In this document: positions 1 through 8,429 of the stretch, in pieces
Layout: each line of letters begins with the position of its first letter
Numbering within the stretch: position 1 is the stretch's first letter
Assembly: GCF_044772865.1 (NCBI RefSeq)
Contig: NZ_CP173029.1
Location: 2,294,001-2,358,000 of the forward strand
DNA length: 64,000 bases
Source: Algirhabdus cladophorae
GTDB taxonomy: Bacteria; Pseudomonadota; Alphaproteobacteria; Rhodobacterales; Rhodobacteraceae
Direction: 5' to 3'
Made by a program: the position numbers and the translations under genes
The notes under the pieces: model-generated
Seen by the model: the letters and a program-made list of their open reading frames with translations, nothing else
What the model was told of the DNA's origin: nothing
The model's database searches: none

Positions 1-13
1 CGGAGGACAGCTG

Positions 14-961
14 ATGCTTTTGCGATCTCTTGCTGCCGCTTTGATGATCTGCACTGCCGCTGGTGCGGATGAGGATATTGCCGACCAATATCCGGGTTCG
101 GCCCTTTATGCCAAACCCGTTGAAGTGATCCCAAACGTGTGGTCAGCCATTGGGGCCACAGCGCCACCTACTTATGAGAATGCAGGCCATAACAATAACC
201 TCAGCTTTATTGTGACCGGTGACGGCGTGATCGTTATCAATGGCGGTGCGGCCTATATTCTGGCCAAAGCTTTGCACGATGAGATCAAGAAAATCACTGA
301 TCAACCGGTCAAACTGGTGATCGACGAAAACGGGCAAGGCCACGCGGTCTTGGGCAATTCATACTGGTCCAAGCAAGGCGTCCCGATCTTGGCCCATGTG
401 GATGCCAAGCACGAGATGGAAGAACGCGGGATAAATATCCTCGATGGGATGAAGCGATATAACCGCGACAAGGCTGAGGGCACTTTTCTGGCCTTTCCCA
501 CCGAGACGTTTGAAGACAAACGTGTGATCGAAATGGGTGATTTCACGATAGAAGTTTTGTACCTCGGCCCCTCTCATAGTGCCGGGGACACGCAGGTCTG
601 GCTGCCCGAGCAAAGCCTCGTCATTGCGGGTGACATGGCCTTTCACGAACGCATGCTGCCGATTTTTGAGGACACAATTGTCCTGGATTGGATCGAAACG
701 TGGGACACTGAATTCGAAGCACTGGGGGCGACCTATGTTATTCCCGGCCATGGCCATCCGACGAATATGGCACAGGTCCGCAAGTATACCCGCGATTACT
801 TGCTTTATTTGCGGGCACAAATTGGGGCACATTTGGACAATGGGGGTGACTTGGCCGAGGCCTATTACGTTGACCAATCGCCCTATGCGCAGCTGGATAC
901 GTTTGAGGAATTGGCGACACGCAACGCAGGCCGTGTCTATGAACAGATGGAATTTGAATGA
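14..961 (+). CDS. Exported MBL-fold metallo-hydrolase, SoxH-like
   Basis: A 315-residue protein with an N-terminal signal peptide (about residues 1-18) and a metallo-beta-lactamase fold. The third to fifth metal-site motifs are present: His188 in GPSHSAGD, Asp207 in AGDMAFH, and His246/His248 in PGHGHP. The first motif, normally HxHxDH, reads E-N-G-Q-G-H (residues 105-110), so only the last His survives. Related MBL proteins (SoxH and relatives) sit in sox loci and are thought to act on sulfur intermediates in the periplasm; their reaction is not settled. The start follows a good ribosome site (GGAGGA) and the stop overlaps the next rhodanese gene by 4 nt, so the three rightward genes probably form one operon. 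Whether it is catalytic with the altered metal site is unknown. Confidence 0.75.
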   Translation: MLLRSLAAALMICTAAGADEDIADQYPGSALYAKPVEVIPNVWSAIGATAPPTYENAGHNNNLSFIVTGDGVIVINGGAAYILAKALHDEIKKITDQPVKLVIDENGQGHAVLGNSYWSKQGVPILAHVDAKHEMEERGINILDGMKRYNRDKAEGTFLAFPTETFEDKRVIEMGDFTIEVLYLGPSHSAGDTQVWLPEQSLVIAGDMAFHERMLPIFEDTIVLDWIETWDTEFEALGATYVIPGHGHPTNMAQVRKYTRDYLLYLRAQIGAHLDNGGDLAEAYYVDQSPYAQLDTFEELATRNAGRVYEQMEFE

Positions 962-1458
962 CCGCGATATCCGCCCTTCCTTTCTTGATCGTTGACCGCC
1001 TACTCACCCTGATCATTGTCAGTGTCGCGGTGCTGATGTTGGCCTTGGGGCAAGCACAGGCAGAGGCGCCAATCCTGTCCGCGCCTGAGGCCGCGGACAA
1101 GATGCAGTCCAATGATATGATCGTGCTTGATATTCGCTCACCACAGGAGTGGGCCCAAACCGGTGTTGCCAAAGGCGCATGGCCCGTATCCATGCACCAA
1201 GCGGATTTTGGGCAACGACTAAATGTTATTTTGCAAAACTACCGCCCGGATCAGATTGCAATGATCTGCGCCACGGGCGGGCGCACAGCCTACATCATCG
1301 ACATTCTTGCCAAGAACAACATTTCGGGCGTGGCGGATGTCTCAGAAGGCATGATGGGCAATCCCAAAGGCCCGGGATGGATCGCTCGGGGTATGCCCGT
1401 CGTTTCGGACAAAGTCGCAAAAGCAGCCTATGAGACGGCCACAAAGGCTTGGAAATGA
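958..1458 (+). CDS. Exported or membrane-anchored rhodanese-domain protein
   Basis: A 166-residue protein with a hydrophobic segment at about residues 15-36 (signal peptide or anchor) followed by one rhodanese domain. The domain has the entry motif VLDIRSPQEW (about 56-65) and an active-site loop with Cys104 in ICATGGRT. Rhodaneses carry a persulfide on this Cys and hand sulfane sulfur to acceptors. Its start overlaps the stop of the MBL gene and its own stop overlaps the start of a second rhodanese, so coupled translation is likely. The context beside soxF suggests periplasmic sulfur relay, which is inference. Confidence 0.8.
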   Translation: MTAISALPFLIVDRLLTLIIVSVAVLMLALGQAQAEAPILSAPEAADKMQSNDMIVLDIRSPQEWAQTGVAKGAWPVSMHQADFGQRLNVILQNYRPDQIAMICATGGRTAYIIDILAKNNISGVADVSEGMMGNPKGPGWIARGMPVVSDKVAKAAYETATKAWK

Positions 1459-1871
1459 TACGCGTATCTGCCTTCACTGTCTGCTGTGGCTTGGCAAGCA
1501 GCTTGCACGCCGATCCAGTTCTGGAGGTCATACAGGACTATGCCGATTTTGCCCCCTATGACGCAGGAATAATTCTACCTGCCCAGCTGACCCCAGACAT
1601 CTTGGACAGCATCGCGTTTATCGACACGCGCACGGCGGACGAATTTGCCACGGATACGATCCCCGGTGCCACAAACATCGAATGGCGCAGTATATTTTCC
1701 CAACTTCAGGACATCCCCACAGACAAAAAGGTCGTGCTGTTTTGCAATACAGGCGCTTTGTCCGCCCAATCCGCGTTTGGACTGCGCGTGCTGGGGTACG
1801 AGAATGTGCTGCTGTTGCAAACGGGCTATTTGGGTTGGCTGGCGCAGCGCGCCGAAGCCTCACAGAATTAA
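1455..1871 (+). CDS. Second exported rhodanese-domain protein
   Basis: A 138-residue protein read from the ATG that overlaps the previous stop (ATGA). Residues 1-19 look like a signal peptide with cleavage near LHA-D. The rhodanese domain has FIDTRTADEF (about 55-64) and the active-site Cys97 in FCNTGALS. The loop differs from that of its neighbour, so the two may prefer different acceptors. It is the last gene of the three-gene rightward operon, and a strong hairpin terminator lies about 180 nt downstream. Confidence 0.78.
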   Translation: MIRVSAFTVCCGLASSLHADPVLEVIQDYADFAPYDAGIILPAQLTPDILDSIAFIDTRTADEFATDTIPGATNIEWRSIFSQLQDIPTDKKVVLFCNTGALSAQSAFGLRVLGYENVLLLQTGYLGWLAQRAEASQN

Positions 1872-2054
1872 CGCAAACGCCAGATTTAATTCAGCGGCAA
1901 GCGGCTTACAGGCCAGCTGACACTGAAACCAAAGCGCCCCGAGCGCATCAATCAAATGATAAATATCCGCATCTGAATGCAGCGGCGTTGGGTGATCCGC
2001 AACCGCTCGGTCCCTTTGGACAAGGTGCTTTATCTCGCGCGCCCCAAAACACAA
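1860..2054 (-). pseudogene. Possible remnant of hemA (5-aminolevulinate synthase C-terminus)
   Basis: Read leftward, this stretch encodes about 64 residues. The middle of it (HPTPLHSDADIYHLIDALG then LWFQCQLA) resembles the C-terminus of alphaproteobacterial 5-aminolevulinate synthase, where a TPSPVH-type motif is followed by an IDHLV-AMD-LW--C-L pattern. The rest of the roughly 400-residue enzyme is absent. The frame begins inside the terminator hairpin and ends over the stop of the rhodanese gene. It has no ribosome site, so it is more likely a dead fragment than a small gene. The resemblance is from memory and is not a computed alignment. Confidence 0.4.
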
Positions 2055-2089
2055 AGCCCCGGCAACATAGGTCGCCGGGGCTGTTTTTT
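2055..2089 (+). terminator. Intrinsic terminator between rhodanese operon and soxF
   Basis: A 9-bp perfect stem AGCCCCGGC / GCCGGGGCT (2055-2063 with 2074-2082), a 10-nt loop, and a run of six T at 2084-2089. It ends the rightward rhodanese operon. Because soxF stops at 2096 on the other strand, the hairpin may serve both directions, although the leftward T-run is poorer. Confidence 0.8.
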
Positions 2090-2095
2090 AGGTGT

Positions 2096-3361
2096 TTAGC
2101 CGAACATGTCAGCCGTGATACCGCTGTACCAACCTTCAGATTCTTCATAGGTCGCTTTGCGCACTTCAGCACTTTCACCGGTGGCCGAGATGAACCCGTC
2201 AACCTTGGCGATCTTTTCATCGGTCGCCTCATAAGTCGCGCCCACCTTCACACCGTTGTTGGTGTCGATCAAAGACCAGCAGGTGTTCGAGAAACGTGCC
2301 GGGAACACCTTGGATCCCGTCAGCGCACCACGCACGGCGTTCGCGCATACCTTGGCCTGGCTGTTGGCCGAGAAACCAGACTTGGGCATATCGCCCTGTT
2401 GCGAGGCATCGCCCAGCACATAGACATCCGGATCCGCTTTGGTCGACATGTCTGCGGCATTCACTGGTGCCCAGTTGCCTTCGGTCACGCCAGCAAGTTC
2501 GGCAATCCGGCCGGCCTTCATGGCCGGGATCACGTTACACACGTCAACTTTGGTGACTTCGCCATCAATGGACACGGTCATCGCGCCGGGATCTACAGAA
2601 ACAACATCGCCCCCAAAGTCAGAGCCGACCCAATCGATCATGCCATCGTAGTTGTCTGCCCAACCTTCTTGGAACAGCGCCATTTTGGAAAATTTCGGCT
2701 TGGGATCGGCCACGATGATCTTGGCTGTTGGGTTGTTGGCCTTCAGGTAGTGGGCCACCATGGACACACGCTCATATGGGCCCGGAGGGCATCGGTAGGG
2801 GTTGGGTGGCGCTACCATCGCAAAGGTACCGCCCTGTGGCATCGCCATCAGTTGCGCCTTAAGCAATTCGGATTGTGATCCGGCCTTGTACGCGTGGGGC
2901 ATCGCGTTTTGCGCGCTTATGTCCCAGCCTTCCACAGCGCCTTCGACAAAATCGATGCCGGGGCTGAGGATCAGTTTATCATAAGACATGGATCCGCCGC
3001 CTGCCAGCGAGACAGTCTTGGCGGCACGGTCGACGCCGACGGCCCAGTCGTGCACAACATTCACACCACCAGCTGCCAATGTGCCGTAGGAATGGCCGAT
3101 GTCGTCGATGTTTTTGAACCCACCGATATAGAGGTTCGAGAAAAAGCACGTGTAGTACGTGCGCGTCGGTTCAATCAGCGTGACTGCCACTTCGCCCTTG
3201 CTGTCTTTGGCGATATAGCGCGCAGCAGTTGCACCACCTGCGCCGCCGCCAACAACCACAACATGGGCTTTGGCGTGACCGGCGGCCTTAACCATTGGTG
3301 CGGCCAAAACGCCAGCCGCAGCCACGGATGTGCCTAGGAATCTCCGTCTGTTAAAAGTCAT
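2096..3361 (-). CDS. soxF: SoxF, FAD-containing sulfide dehydrogenase flavoprotein
   Basis: A 421-residue flavoprotein of the flavocytochrome c sulfide dehydrogenase family, the partner of the diheme cytochrome encoded just upstream. A twin-arginine signal (RRRFLGTS, residues 5-12) directs it to the periplasm. The dinucleotide motif VVGGGAGGATAA is at about 36-47. Cys72 in YYTCFFSN matches the Cys that binds FAD covalently, and Cys191 (YRCPPGP) with Cys361 (NTCWSL) match the redox disulfide where sulfide is attacked. The ATG at 3361 was preferred over an upstream start because it follows GGGAGGA and leads straight into the Tat signal. It is the last gene of the leftward sox operon. Confidence 0.92.
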   Translation of the reverse strand: MTFNRRRFLGTSVAAAGVLAAPMVKAAGHAKAHVVVVGGGAGGATAARYIAKDSKGEVAVTLIEPTRTYYTCFFSNLYIGGFKNIDDIGHSYGTLAAGGVNVVHDWAVGVDRAAKTVSLAGGGSMSYDKLILSPGIDFVEGAVEGWDISAQNAMPHAYKAGSQSELLKAQLMAMPQGGTFAMVAPPNPYRCPPGPYERVSMVAHYLKANNPTAKIIVADPKPKFSKMALFQEGWADNYDGMIDWVGSDFGGDVVSVDPGAMTVSIDGEVTKVDVCNVIPAMKAGRIAELAGVTEGNWAPVNAADMSTKADPDVYVLGDASQQGDMPKSGFSANSQAKVCANAVRGALTGSKVFPARFSNTCWSLIDTNNGVKVGATYEATDEKIAKVDGFISATGESAEVRKATYEESEGWYSGITADMFG

Positions 3362-3383
3362 TTTAGTTCCTCCCGTTATTGCC

Positions 3384-4070
3384 TCAGTTTGCGAGGCTTT
3401 TAAAATACACAGCCAGGGCTGCGATCTCATCATCGGCCAAGCGGCCAGTAATCATTTGCATCACAGGGTTTTCGCGATGCTTGGTTTTGTAAGCATGCAT
3501 AGCCGTGACGAAGTCGCGGGTCTCCCAACCTACGATGGCCGGAATGCCCGCGTCAGTGCCGTTTGACTGGTGGCAGGTCGTGCATTCGCTGGACAGGTAT
3601 TCGCCGTAATCCACGTCCCCCACGAGGGCCAAAACCGCCTCTTCGACGGCAAACCCTGCGTCTACTGGTGCAGCCATGGCGCCGTTTGAAAACGTGGCCA
3701 AGTAAGCAATCACGTCGATGCGGTCCGCGTCTGCCTTGAGGCCCCGAAAACTCATCTTGGTTTTTGGGACCATTGCCTTGGGGTTTTCCAAGAAGCGATC
3801 CAATGCTTCGGGCGTCCAGTGCAAACCATCTTCGCCCGCCTGCACCAGCGCCTTTGAGTATTTGAACCCTTCAACAGTCCCAGCTTTGGCCGCCAAAATG
3901 TCATTGAGTACAGGACCGACCCGCTTGCGCGCATCTGCACCGACCATATGGCACGCAGCGCATTTTTTATACACGTGCTGACCACGGACGGGGTCCCCGG
4001 GCACATCGGCCCATCCAAGGCTGGCCCAGAGTATCAGACCCAAAGAGAGAGTTATTCTAGCCATCATCAT
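3384..4070 (-). CDS. soxE: SoxE, periplasmic diheme cytochrome c
   Basis: A 228-residue protein with a signal peptide (cleavage near residue 21) and two class-I cytochrome c domains. Heme sites are CAACH at residues 37-41 and CTTCH at 163-167, and Met106 (KTKMSF) is a likely axial ligand of the first heme. It would take electrons from SoxF. It starts one base after the soxD stop and lies 22 nt before soxF. Its first domain resembles the C-terminal domain of SoxD, suggesting a shared cytochrome ancestor. Three consecutive ATG codons leave the exact start open by two residues. Confidence 0.88.
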   Translation of the reverse strand: MMMARITLSLGLILWASLGWADVPGDPVRGQHVYKKCAACHMVGADARKRVGPVLNDILAAKAGTVEGFKYSKALVQAGEDGLHWTPEALDRFLENPKAMVPKTKMSFRGLKADADRIDVIAYLATFSNGAMAAPVDAGFAVEEAVLALVGDVDYGEYLSSECTTCHQSNGTDAGIPAIVGWETRDFVTAMHAYKTKHRENPVMQMITGRLADDEIAALAVYFKSLAN

Positions 4071-4071
4071 C

Positions 4072-5364
4072 TCACTCGGAGTTTGCCTTTAGGTAGGCTG
4101 TGAGCGAAACAATATCCGCCTCCTTCTTGAGGCCGGAGAACGACATCTTGGTGCCCTTCAAATAGGATCTCGGTTTTGCCAGAAATTCGGCCAAGCTCTC
4201 CTCATCCCAAACGCGCCCTTCTTGTGCAGCAGCCTTGAACACGTTCGAATATTTGAACCCATCCACCGTGCCCATTGTCCGACCGATAAGGCCATTCAAT
4301 TGTGGGCCGGACTTATTCTTGGCCCCTGCCCCCACCGCGTGGCAGGCTGCACATTTCTTGAACACTTTCTTACCAGCGGCGACCAATTGAGCGCCCTCAT
4401 CTACCTGTTCCAGCGCAGGCGCGGGCGCTGCTGCTTCTTCAAGCTTTGGGGCCGCAACAGGTACAAAAGACGGGCCTGTGGCAGAAAAACTGGGCAATCC
4501 TTCAGGCTTGGCAGGATTCATCATCGAAACTGTGCCGCCCTCAGGCGGGGTTTCAACCAAGAACACCGACCGCATGGTGACTTCAGTGGCCTCTTTGCAG
4601 TTTTCCATGCACGGCTCAACCCGCCACGCCTCGTATTCAGTCGCAGGCCGGTCATCGACGACAAAGCCGTCTTTGTTGTGCATATCGAATGACGCCAAAT
4701 TCTCATGCGTCAGCTCAAAGTCATCGTCGATCAGATCGTTGGAATACAGGATGTAGGCCACAATCGCATAGGTCTCGTCAGCTGTCAGTGTGCCTGCCTC
4801 ACCAAACGGCATCGAGCGGTAAACATAGTCGTAAACCGTTGATAGATAGGGCCAATATGACCCAACGGTTTTCACCGGATCCTCATCCGCCAGCGTATCA
4901 AGACCACCGGCCAACACGGGCCAGTTATCCACCCCTTCGGCGAAATCACCGTGACAGGCCGCGCATTTCTCGGCAAAAACCTCTTCGCCATCATATGCGT
5001 TGCCAGTGCCCGCAGGCAGGCCGCGCCCATCGGGCAAAACATCAACGTCCCAGGCCGCAATCTCGACCGGCAGTGCTGTGCGACCCAAACCAAAGCGGCC
5101 ATCGCTGGCCGGTGCAGGCGCCGTTAGATCGACACCAAGCGCCCCCCGTTCTGCGGCAGCAGCTTGGACTTGGGCGATATTCAATTCAAGCTGCGTTGCT
5201 TTTTCAGTGGCTGCTTTCGCGTGGCTCTCAACTTGGCCGACGCGGTCTTGCAAGGTTTCGATTTTGTCCGCGCCATAGTCGCGAGACGCCACGCCATAGG
5301 CCACACCTAGGGCCAAAGTTGTTACCCCAAAGGCGGGCAGGAAAATACTAGGAGACTTCGACAT
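4072..5364 (-). CDS. soxD: SoxD, diheme cytochrome c subunit of sulfane dehydrogenase SoxCD
   Basis: A 430-residue protein. An N-terminal hydrophobic segment (about 5-26) exports or anchors it, and a helical, probably coiled-coil stretch follows (about 33-72). The first heme site is CAACH at 134-138; the second, CAACH at 338-342, has a likely Met ligand in GTKMSF near 407. SoxD accepts electrons from the molybdenum subunit SoxC during oxidation of SoxY-bound sulfane sulfur. The ATG at 5364 is chosen because it overlaps the soxC stop by 17 nt and begins the signal sequence. Confidence 0.92.
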   Translation of the reverse strand: MSKSPSIFLPAFGVTTLALGVAYGVASRDYGADKIETLQDRVGQVESHAKAATEKATQLELNIAQVQAAAAERGALGVDLTAPAPASDGRFGLGRTALPVEIAAWDVDVLPDGRGLPAGTGNAYDGEEVFAEKCAACHGDFAEGVDNWPVLAGGLDTLADEDPVKTVGSYWPYLSTVYDYVYRSMPFGEAGTLTADETYAIVAYILYSNDLIDDDFELTHENLASFDMHNKDGFVVDDRPATEYEAWRVEPCMENCKEATEVTMRSVFLVETPPEGGTVSMMNPAKPEGLPSFSATGPSFVPVAAPKLEEAAAPAPALEQVDEGAQLVAAGKKVFKKCAACHAVGAGAKNKSGPQLNGLIGRTMGTVDGFKYSNVFKAAAQEGRVWDEESLAEFLAKPRSYLKGTKMSFSGLKKEADIVSLTAYLKANSE

Positions 5365-6619
5365 TTTCAGCCACCCCTTCAACGTTGACGTACCATGTTT
5401 GGATACAGTTATTGTGATAGACCGAGTTTTCGCCGCGTTGTTCGCGCAACTGTTCTTTGGTCGGCTGCACATAGCCGGTTTCGTCCATGGCGCGGGATTG
5501 CAACAGCATCGGTGCGCCGTCCCAATCCACGTCCAGATAGAACCGCGTCAGGGCTTTGGTGTCGCCCTGTTTGCCCAAGCGGGCTGTTTCCCACGTGATA
5601 CCCCCATCGCGAGACACATCAACGCGAGTGATCTGCCCGTGGCCGGACCACGCCAGCCCCGAGATGACCAAAGGCCCTGTGCCATGGGTGATCGGCATTT
5701 GCGGGCTGGGCGATGTGATGACGGATTTTGCATCCATAACCCATGTCCATTTGCGCGCGGTGCCGTCTTCCATAACATCGGTGTATTTCGACGTTTCTTC
5801 ACGGCTTTCAGTGGCTGCATCAGACACTTCGATGCGGCGGATCCATTTGACCCACATGTTGCCTTCCCAACCGGGCACGACCAAGCGTACGGGATAGCCA
5901 TGTTCCATGCGCAGGGCTTCACCGTTGGCTTTGAATGCAACCAGCACGTCATCCAGCGCCTTTTCCATAGGGATCGAGCGTCCGTTGGACGAGGCATCAG
6001 CCCCTTCCACATAGACCCACTTGTCCTTGAGGTCGCCAGCTGCGTCCAAGCCAGCCTCAGCAAGCAACAAACGCAGCGGCACGCCGGTATATTCCATGTT
6101 GTGGATCATACCGTGGGTGAACTGCGCGCCGTTCAATTGGGCCCCGGCCCATTCCATGCCAGTGTTGGCCGCACATTCACAGAAATAGACGTGGTTTTCG
6201 CGCGGGAAGCGCTCCAGATCGGCGTAAGTGAACACCAAAGGAGTGTCCACTAACCCATTGATCATAAGACGGTAATCGTCTTTGCTCAGCTCAATCGCAC
6301 CGGAATGGTGCCGCTCAAACGCACAGCCTTGTGGGGTGATCGTGCCTTCCAGCGCGTGGATAGGCGTGAAGTTGATCGACGAGATCGGTGAGGCCGTTAG
6401 CCATTCCACATTGCGCCGCACCACGTCAGATTCAAAGCTGATCGGCAGGCCGTAAGGCGTTTCATCCACGCCCACACCTGTGATTGATGCCCAGTCCTGC
6501 AATTCGGTGATCAACGGATCAGCTGACTGTGCAACCGCCGTGCCCGCGGCACTTGAGGCTGCAATCGCCGCTGTGCCGCGCAAAAAAGCCCGGCGAGAGG
6601 GTTTGAACATTTCACCCAT
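5348..6619 (-). CDS. soxC: SoxC, molybdenum subunit of sulfane dehydrogenase
   Basis: A 423-residue sulfite-oxidase-family protein. A twin-arginine signal (SRRAFLRGT, residues 8-16) marks export after cofactor insertion. Cys149 in FCECAANTG corresponds to the Cys that ligates molybdenum in the family, and the C-terminal half has the dimerisation domain (DVSRDGGITW). With SoxD it removes six electrons from the SoxY-cysteine persulfide, so this organism should oxidise thiosulfate fully to sulfate without storing sulfur globules. It lies 24 nt after soxB and overlaps soxD, with the ribosome site GGAGAC ahead of the start. Confidence 0.93.
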   Translation of the reverse strand: MGEMFKPSRRAFLRGTAAIAASSAAGTAVAQSADPLITELQDWASITGVGVDETPYGLPISFESDVVRRNVEWLTASPISSINFTPIHALEGTITPQGCAFERHHSGAIELSKDDYRLMINGLVDTPLVFTYADLERFPRENHVYFCECAANTGMEWAGAQLNGAQFTHGMIHNMEYTGVPLRLLLAEAGLDAAGDLKDKWVYVEGADASSNGRSIPMEKALDDVLVAFKANGEALRMEHGYPVRLVVPGWEGNMWVKWIRRIEVSDAATESREETSKYTDVMEDGTARKWTWVMDAKSVITSPSPQMPITHGTGPLVISGLAWSGHGQITRVDVSRDGGITWETARLGKQGDTKALTRFYLDVDWDGAPMLLQSRAMDETGYVQPTKEQLREQRGENSVYHNNCIQTWYVNVEGVAENVEVS

Positions 6620-6643
6620 TTTTCAAAGTCTCCACATAAAACA

Positions 6644-8341
6644 TCACAGGCCCACGACCTTGACGCTATTGTTGTCCTCTACGGTTAACGTGCCTTGTTT
6701 GCGGATATGGTCCTCGACCACGTCCCAAATCATCGGCCCTTCGGTTCCTTCATTGACCGACGCCCAGCCAGCAACGACGTAAGACCACGCCGGATCAATG
6801 GCCTCGCCCGTTTTCAGAAGGGTCATATCGCTGATCCGCGCGCCTTGCGGTTTGGACACGTCAATCTGATAGCCAAGTCCCCCTGTGCGAACCATATCGC
6901 CCCCCTGCTGGTAGTAGGGGTCGGGGTTAAAGATGTTATCGGCCACATCTTCCAAAACGACTTTGAGGAACTCACCAGTCATTTCCGTGCGATAGGCTTC
7001 GCCGTAACTCATTGATGTAACGCCGAAAATGTCCTCCCGGGTGATGTCTTGGCCCGGGATTATGGACGGCCCCCAACGTACCCCAGGACTAAGCGCAATC
7101 TCGGCATCGCGTTCGGACAACAAAGCGTCACAGATCACGTCATCCCATGTGCCGTTAAAGTTGCCACGGCGATAAAGAACACTATCGGTCTGGCCAATGA
7201 CCTCGGCCATTTCGGCCTCATAGGGGGCGCGTTGGGCGTCAATCACTTTCGCAACCTCTGGATCAGGCGTGATGACATCCGAAAAGATCGGGATCAGTTT
7301 GGTGCGATAGCCCATCATTTTGCCATCGCGGATATCCAGATCGACGCGGCTGACGAACTTACCGTTTGAACCGGAGGGCAGAATGATCGTCTGGCCTACC
7401 ACCACGGGTTCCGGCAAAGCATCATGGGTGTGCCCAGACAGGATCACATCAATCCCCGGCACAACGCCGGCCATTTTCTTGTCCACATCAAAGCCGTTGT
7501 GGCTGAGAAGGACCACACATTCGGCGCCCGCTGCACGAACCTCTGCCACCATCGCAGCCATGTTTTCATCGCGTAAACCAAAGGCATATTCAGGGAACAT
7601 CCAGCCCGGATTTGCGATCGGCATATAAGGGAAAGCCTGACCAATCACTGCGATCTTGGTGCCACCACGTTCAAACATCTTGTAAGGCGGGAACAGTTCA
7701 GCAGGCTCGTCCCATTCTGCGTCAAAGATGTTCTGACCCAAGGCCGCGAATGGCAATTGCTCGACCAGTTCCTGCACCCGCTCGCTGCCCAGTGTGAACT
7801 CCCAATGAAATGTCATCGCGTCGGGCTTCAACGCATTCATCACATTGACCATGTCTTGGCCTTGGGTCTTGAGACAGGTGTAAGAGCCGTGCCATGTGTC
7901 CCCGCCATCCAACAAAATCGCGTCGGGCCGGTCCGCACGAATGGCGTTGATCACTGTTGCCATACGGTCCAATCCCCCGACCCTACCGTACGCTTGGGCA
8001 AGGGCGGAAAAATCACCCGAGGACAGGGCATAGTGGCTGGGACTGCCATCGGCGATCCCGTAAGCCGCACGAAAATCAGCGCCTGTGATATGCGGCACGA
8101 CGCCTTTGTTTGCGCCGACACCTATATTGATGGATGGCTCGCGAAAGTGCAGTGGCTTGAGTTGACCATGGATGTCCGTGACGTGGATCAACGAGACATT
8201 GCCAAAGGTATCAAACTCTAGCAGTTGATCCTGGGTCAAAGCCTGCTGGGCGCCAAGACGCGCCCAATTGCCAAATCCAGATCCGCCAACCAAAGCAGAT
8301 GCTGCCATACTAACCTGAAGGAAATCACGCCGTGAGATCAT
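6644..8341 (-). CDS. soxB: SoxB, thiosulfohydrolase
   Basis: A 565-residue protein of the 5'-nucleotidase/SoxB family. A Tat signal MISRRDFLQ opens it. Dimanganese-site motifs are visible: VTDIHGQ near 54-60, GGDTWHGS near 146-153, TFHWEFT, LLSHNG and SGHTHD. SoxB hydrolyses the sulfone group from the SoxY thiocysteine-S-sulfate, releasing sulfate. The ATG at 8341 is chosen because it begins the Tat signal; upstream sequence in the same frame is not signal-like. The 88-nt gap before it holds a SoxR-type dyad, so soxBCDEF may have its own promoter. Confidence 0.95.
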   Translation of the reverse strand: MISRRDFLQVSMAASALVGGSGFGNWARLGAQQALTQDQLLEFDTFGNVSLIHVTDIHGQLKPLHFREPSINIGVGANKGVVPHITGADFRAAYGIADGSPSHYALSSGDFSALAQAYGRVGGLDRMATVINAIRADRPDAILLDGGDTWHGSYTCLKTQGQDMVNVMNALKPDAMTFHWEFTLGSERVQELVEQLPFAALGQNIFDAEWDEPAELFPPYKMFERGGTKIAVIGQAFPYMPIANPGWMFPEYAFGLRDENMAAMVAEVRAAGAECVVLLSHNGFDVDKKMAGVVPGIDVILSGHTHDALPEPVVVGQTIILPSGSNGKFVSRVDLDIRDGKMMGYRTKLIPIFSDVITPDPEVAKVIDAQRAPYEAEMAEVIGQTDSVLYRRGNFNGTWDDVICDALLSERDAEIALSPGVRWGPSIIPGQDITREDIFGVTSMSYGEAYRTEMTGEFLKVVLEDVADNIFNPDPYYQQGGDMVRTGGLGYQIDVSKPQGARISDMTLLKTGEAIDPAWSYVVAGWASVNEGTEGPMIWDVVEDHIRKQGTLTVEDNNSVKVVGL

Positions 8342-8361
8342 GTGAGGGGCTGCCTTTACAT

Positions 8362-8377
8362 ATTCGCATATTTGAAT
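8362..8377. promoter_or_regulatory. Putative SoxR operator upstream of soxB
   Basis: ATTC (8362-8365), eight bases, GAAT (8374-8377) lies 21 nt before the soxB start. The spacing matches the ATTC-N8-GAAT operator described for SoxR/SqrR/BigR repressors, and the reverse complement matches the soxV-soxS site closely (16 of 19 positions by eye). The local sequence is AT-rich, as expected of a promoter. No clear -35/-10 pair was assigned. Confidence 0.6.
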
Positions 8378-8429
8378 TTTATGAGGGCGAAAAACCCCGC
8401 GCAAACGCTGCACGGGGGTAACGCTGCTA

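Noticed and set aside
1682..2878. A 398-codon plus-strand frame opposite soxF
   Set aside because: Runs over the rhodanese end, the terminator and the antisense of soxF; product is His/Arg-rich without domain features.
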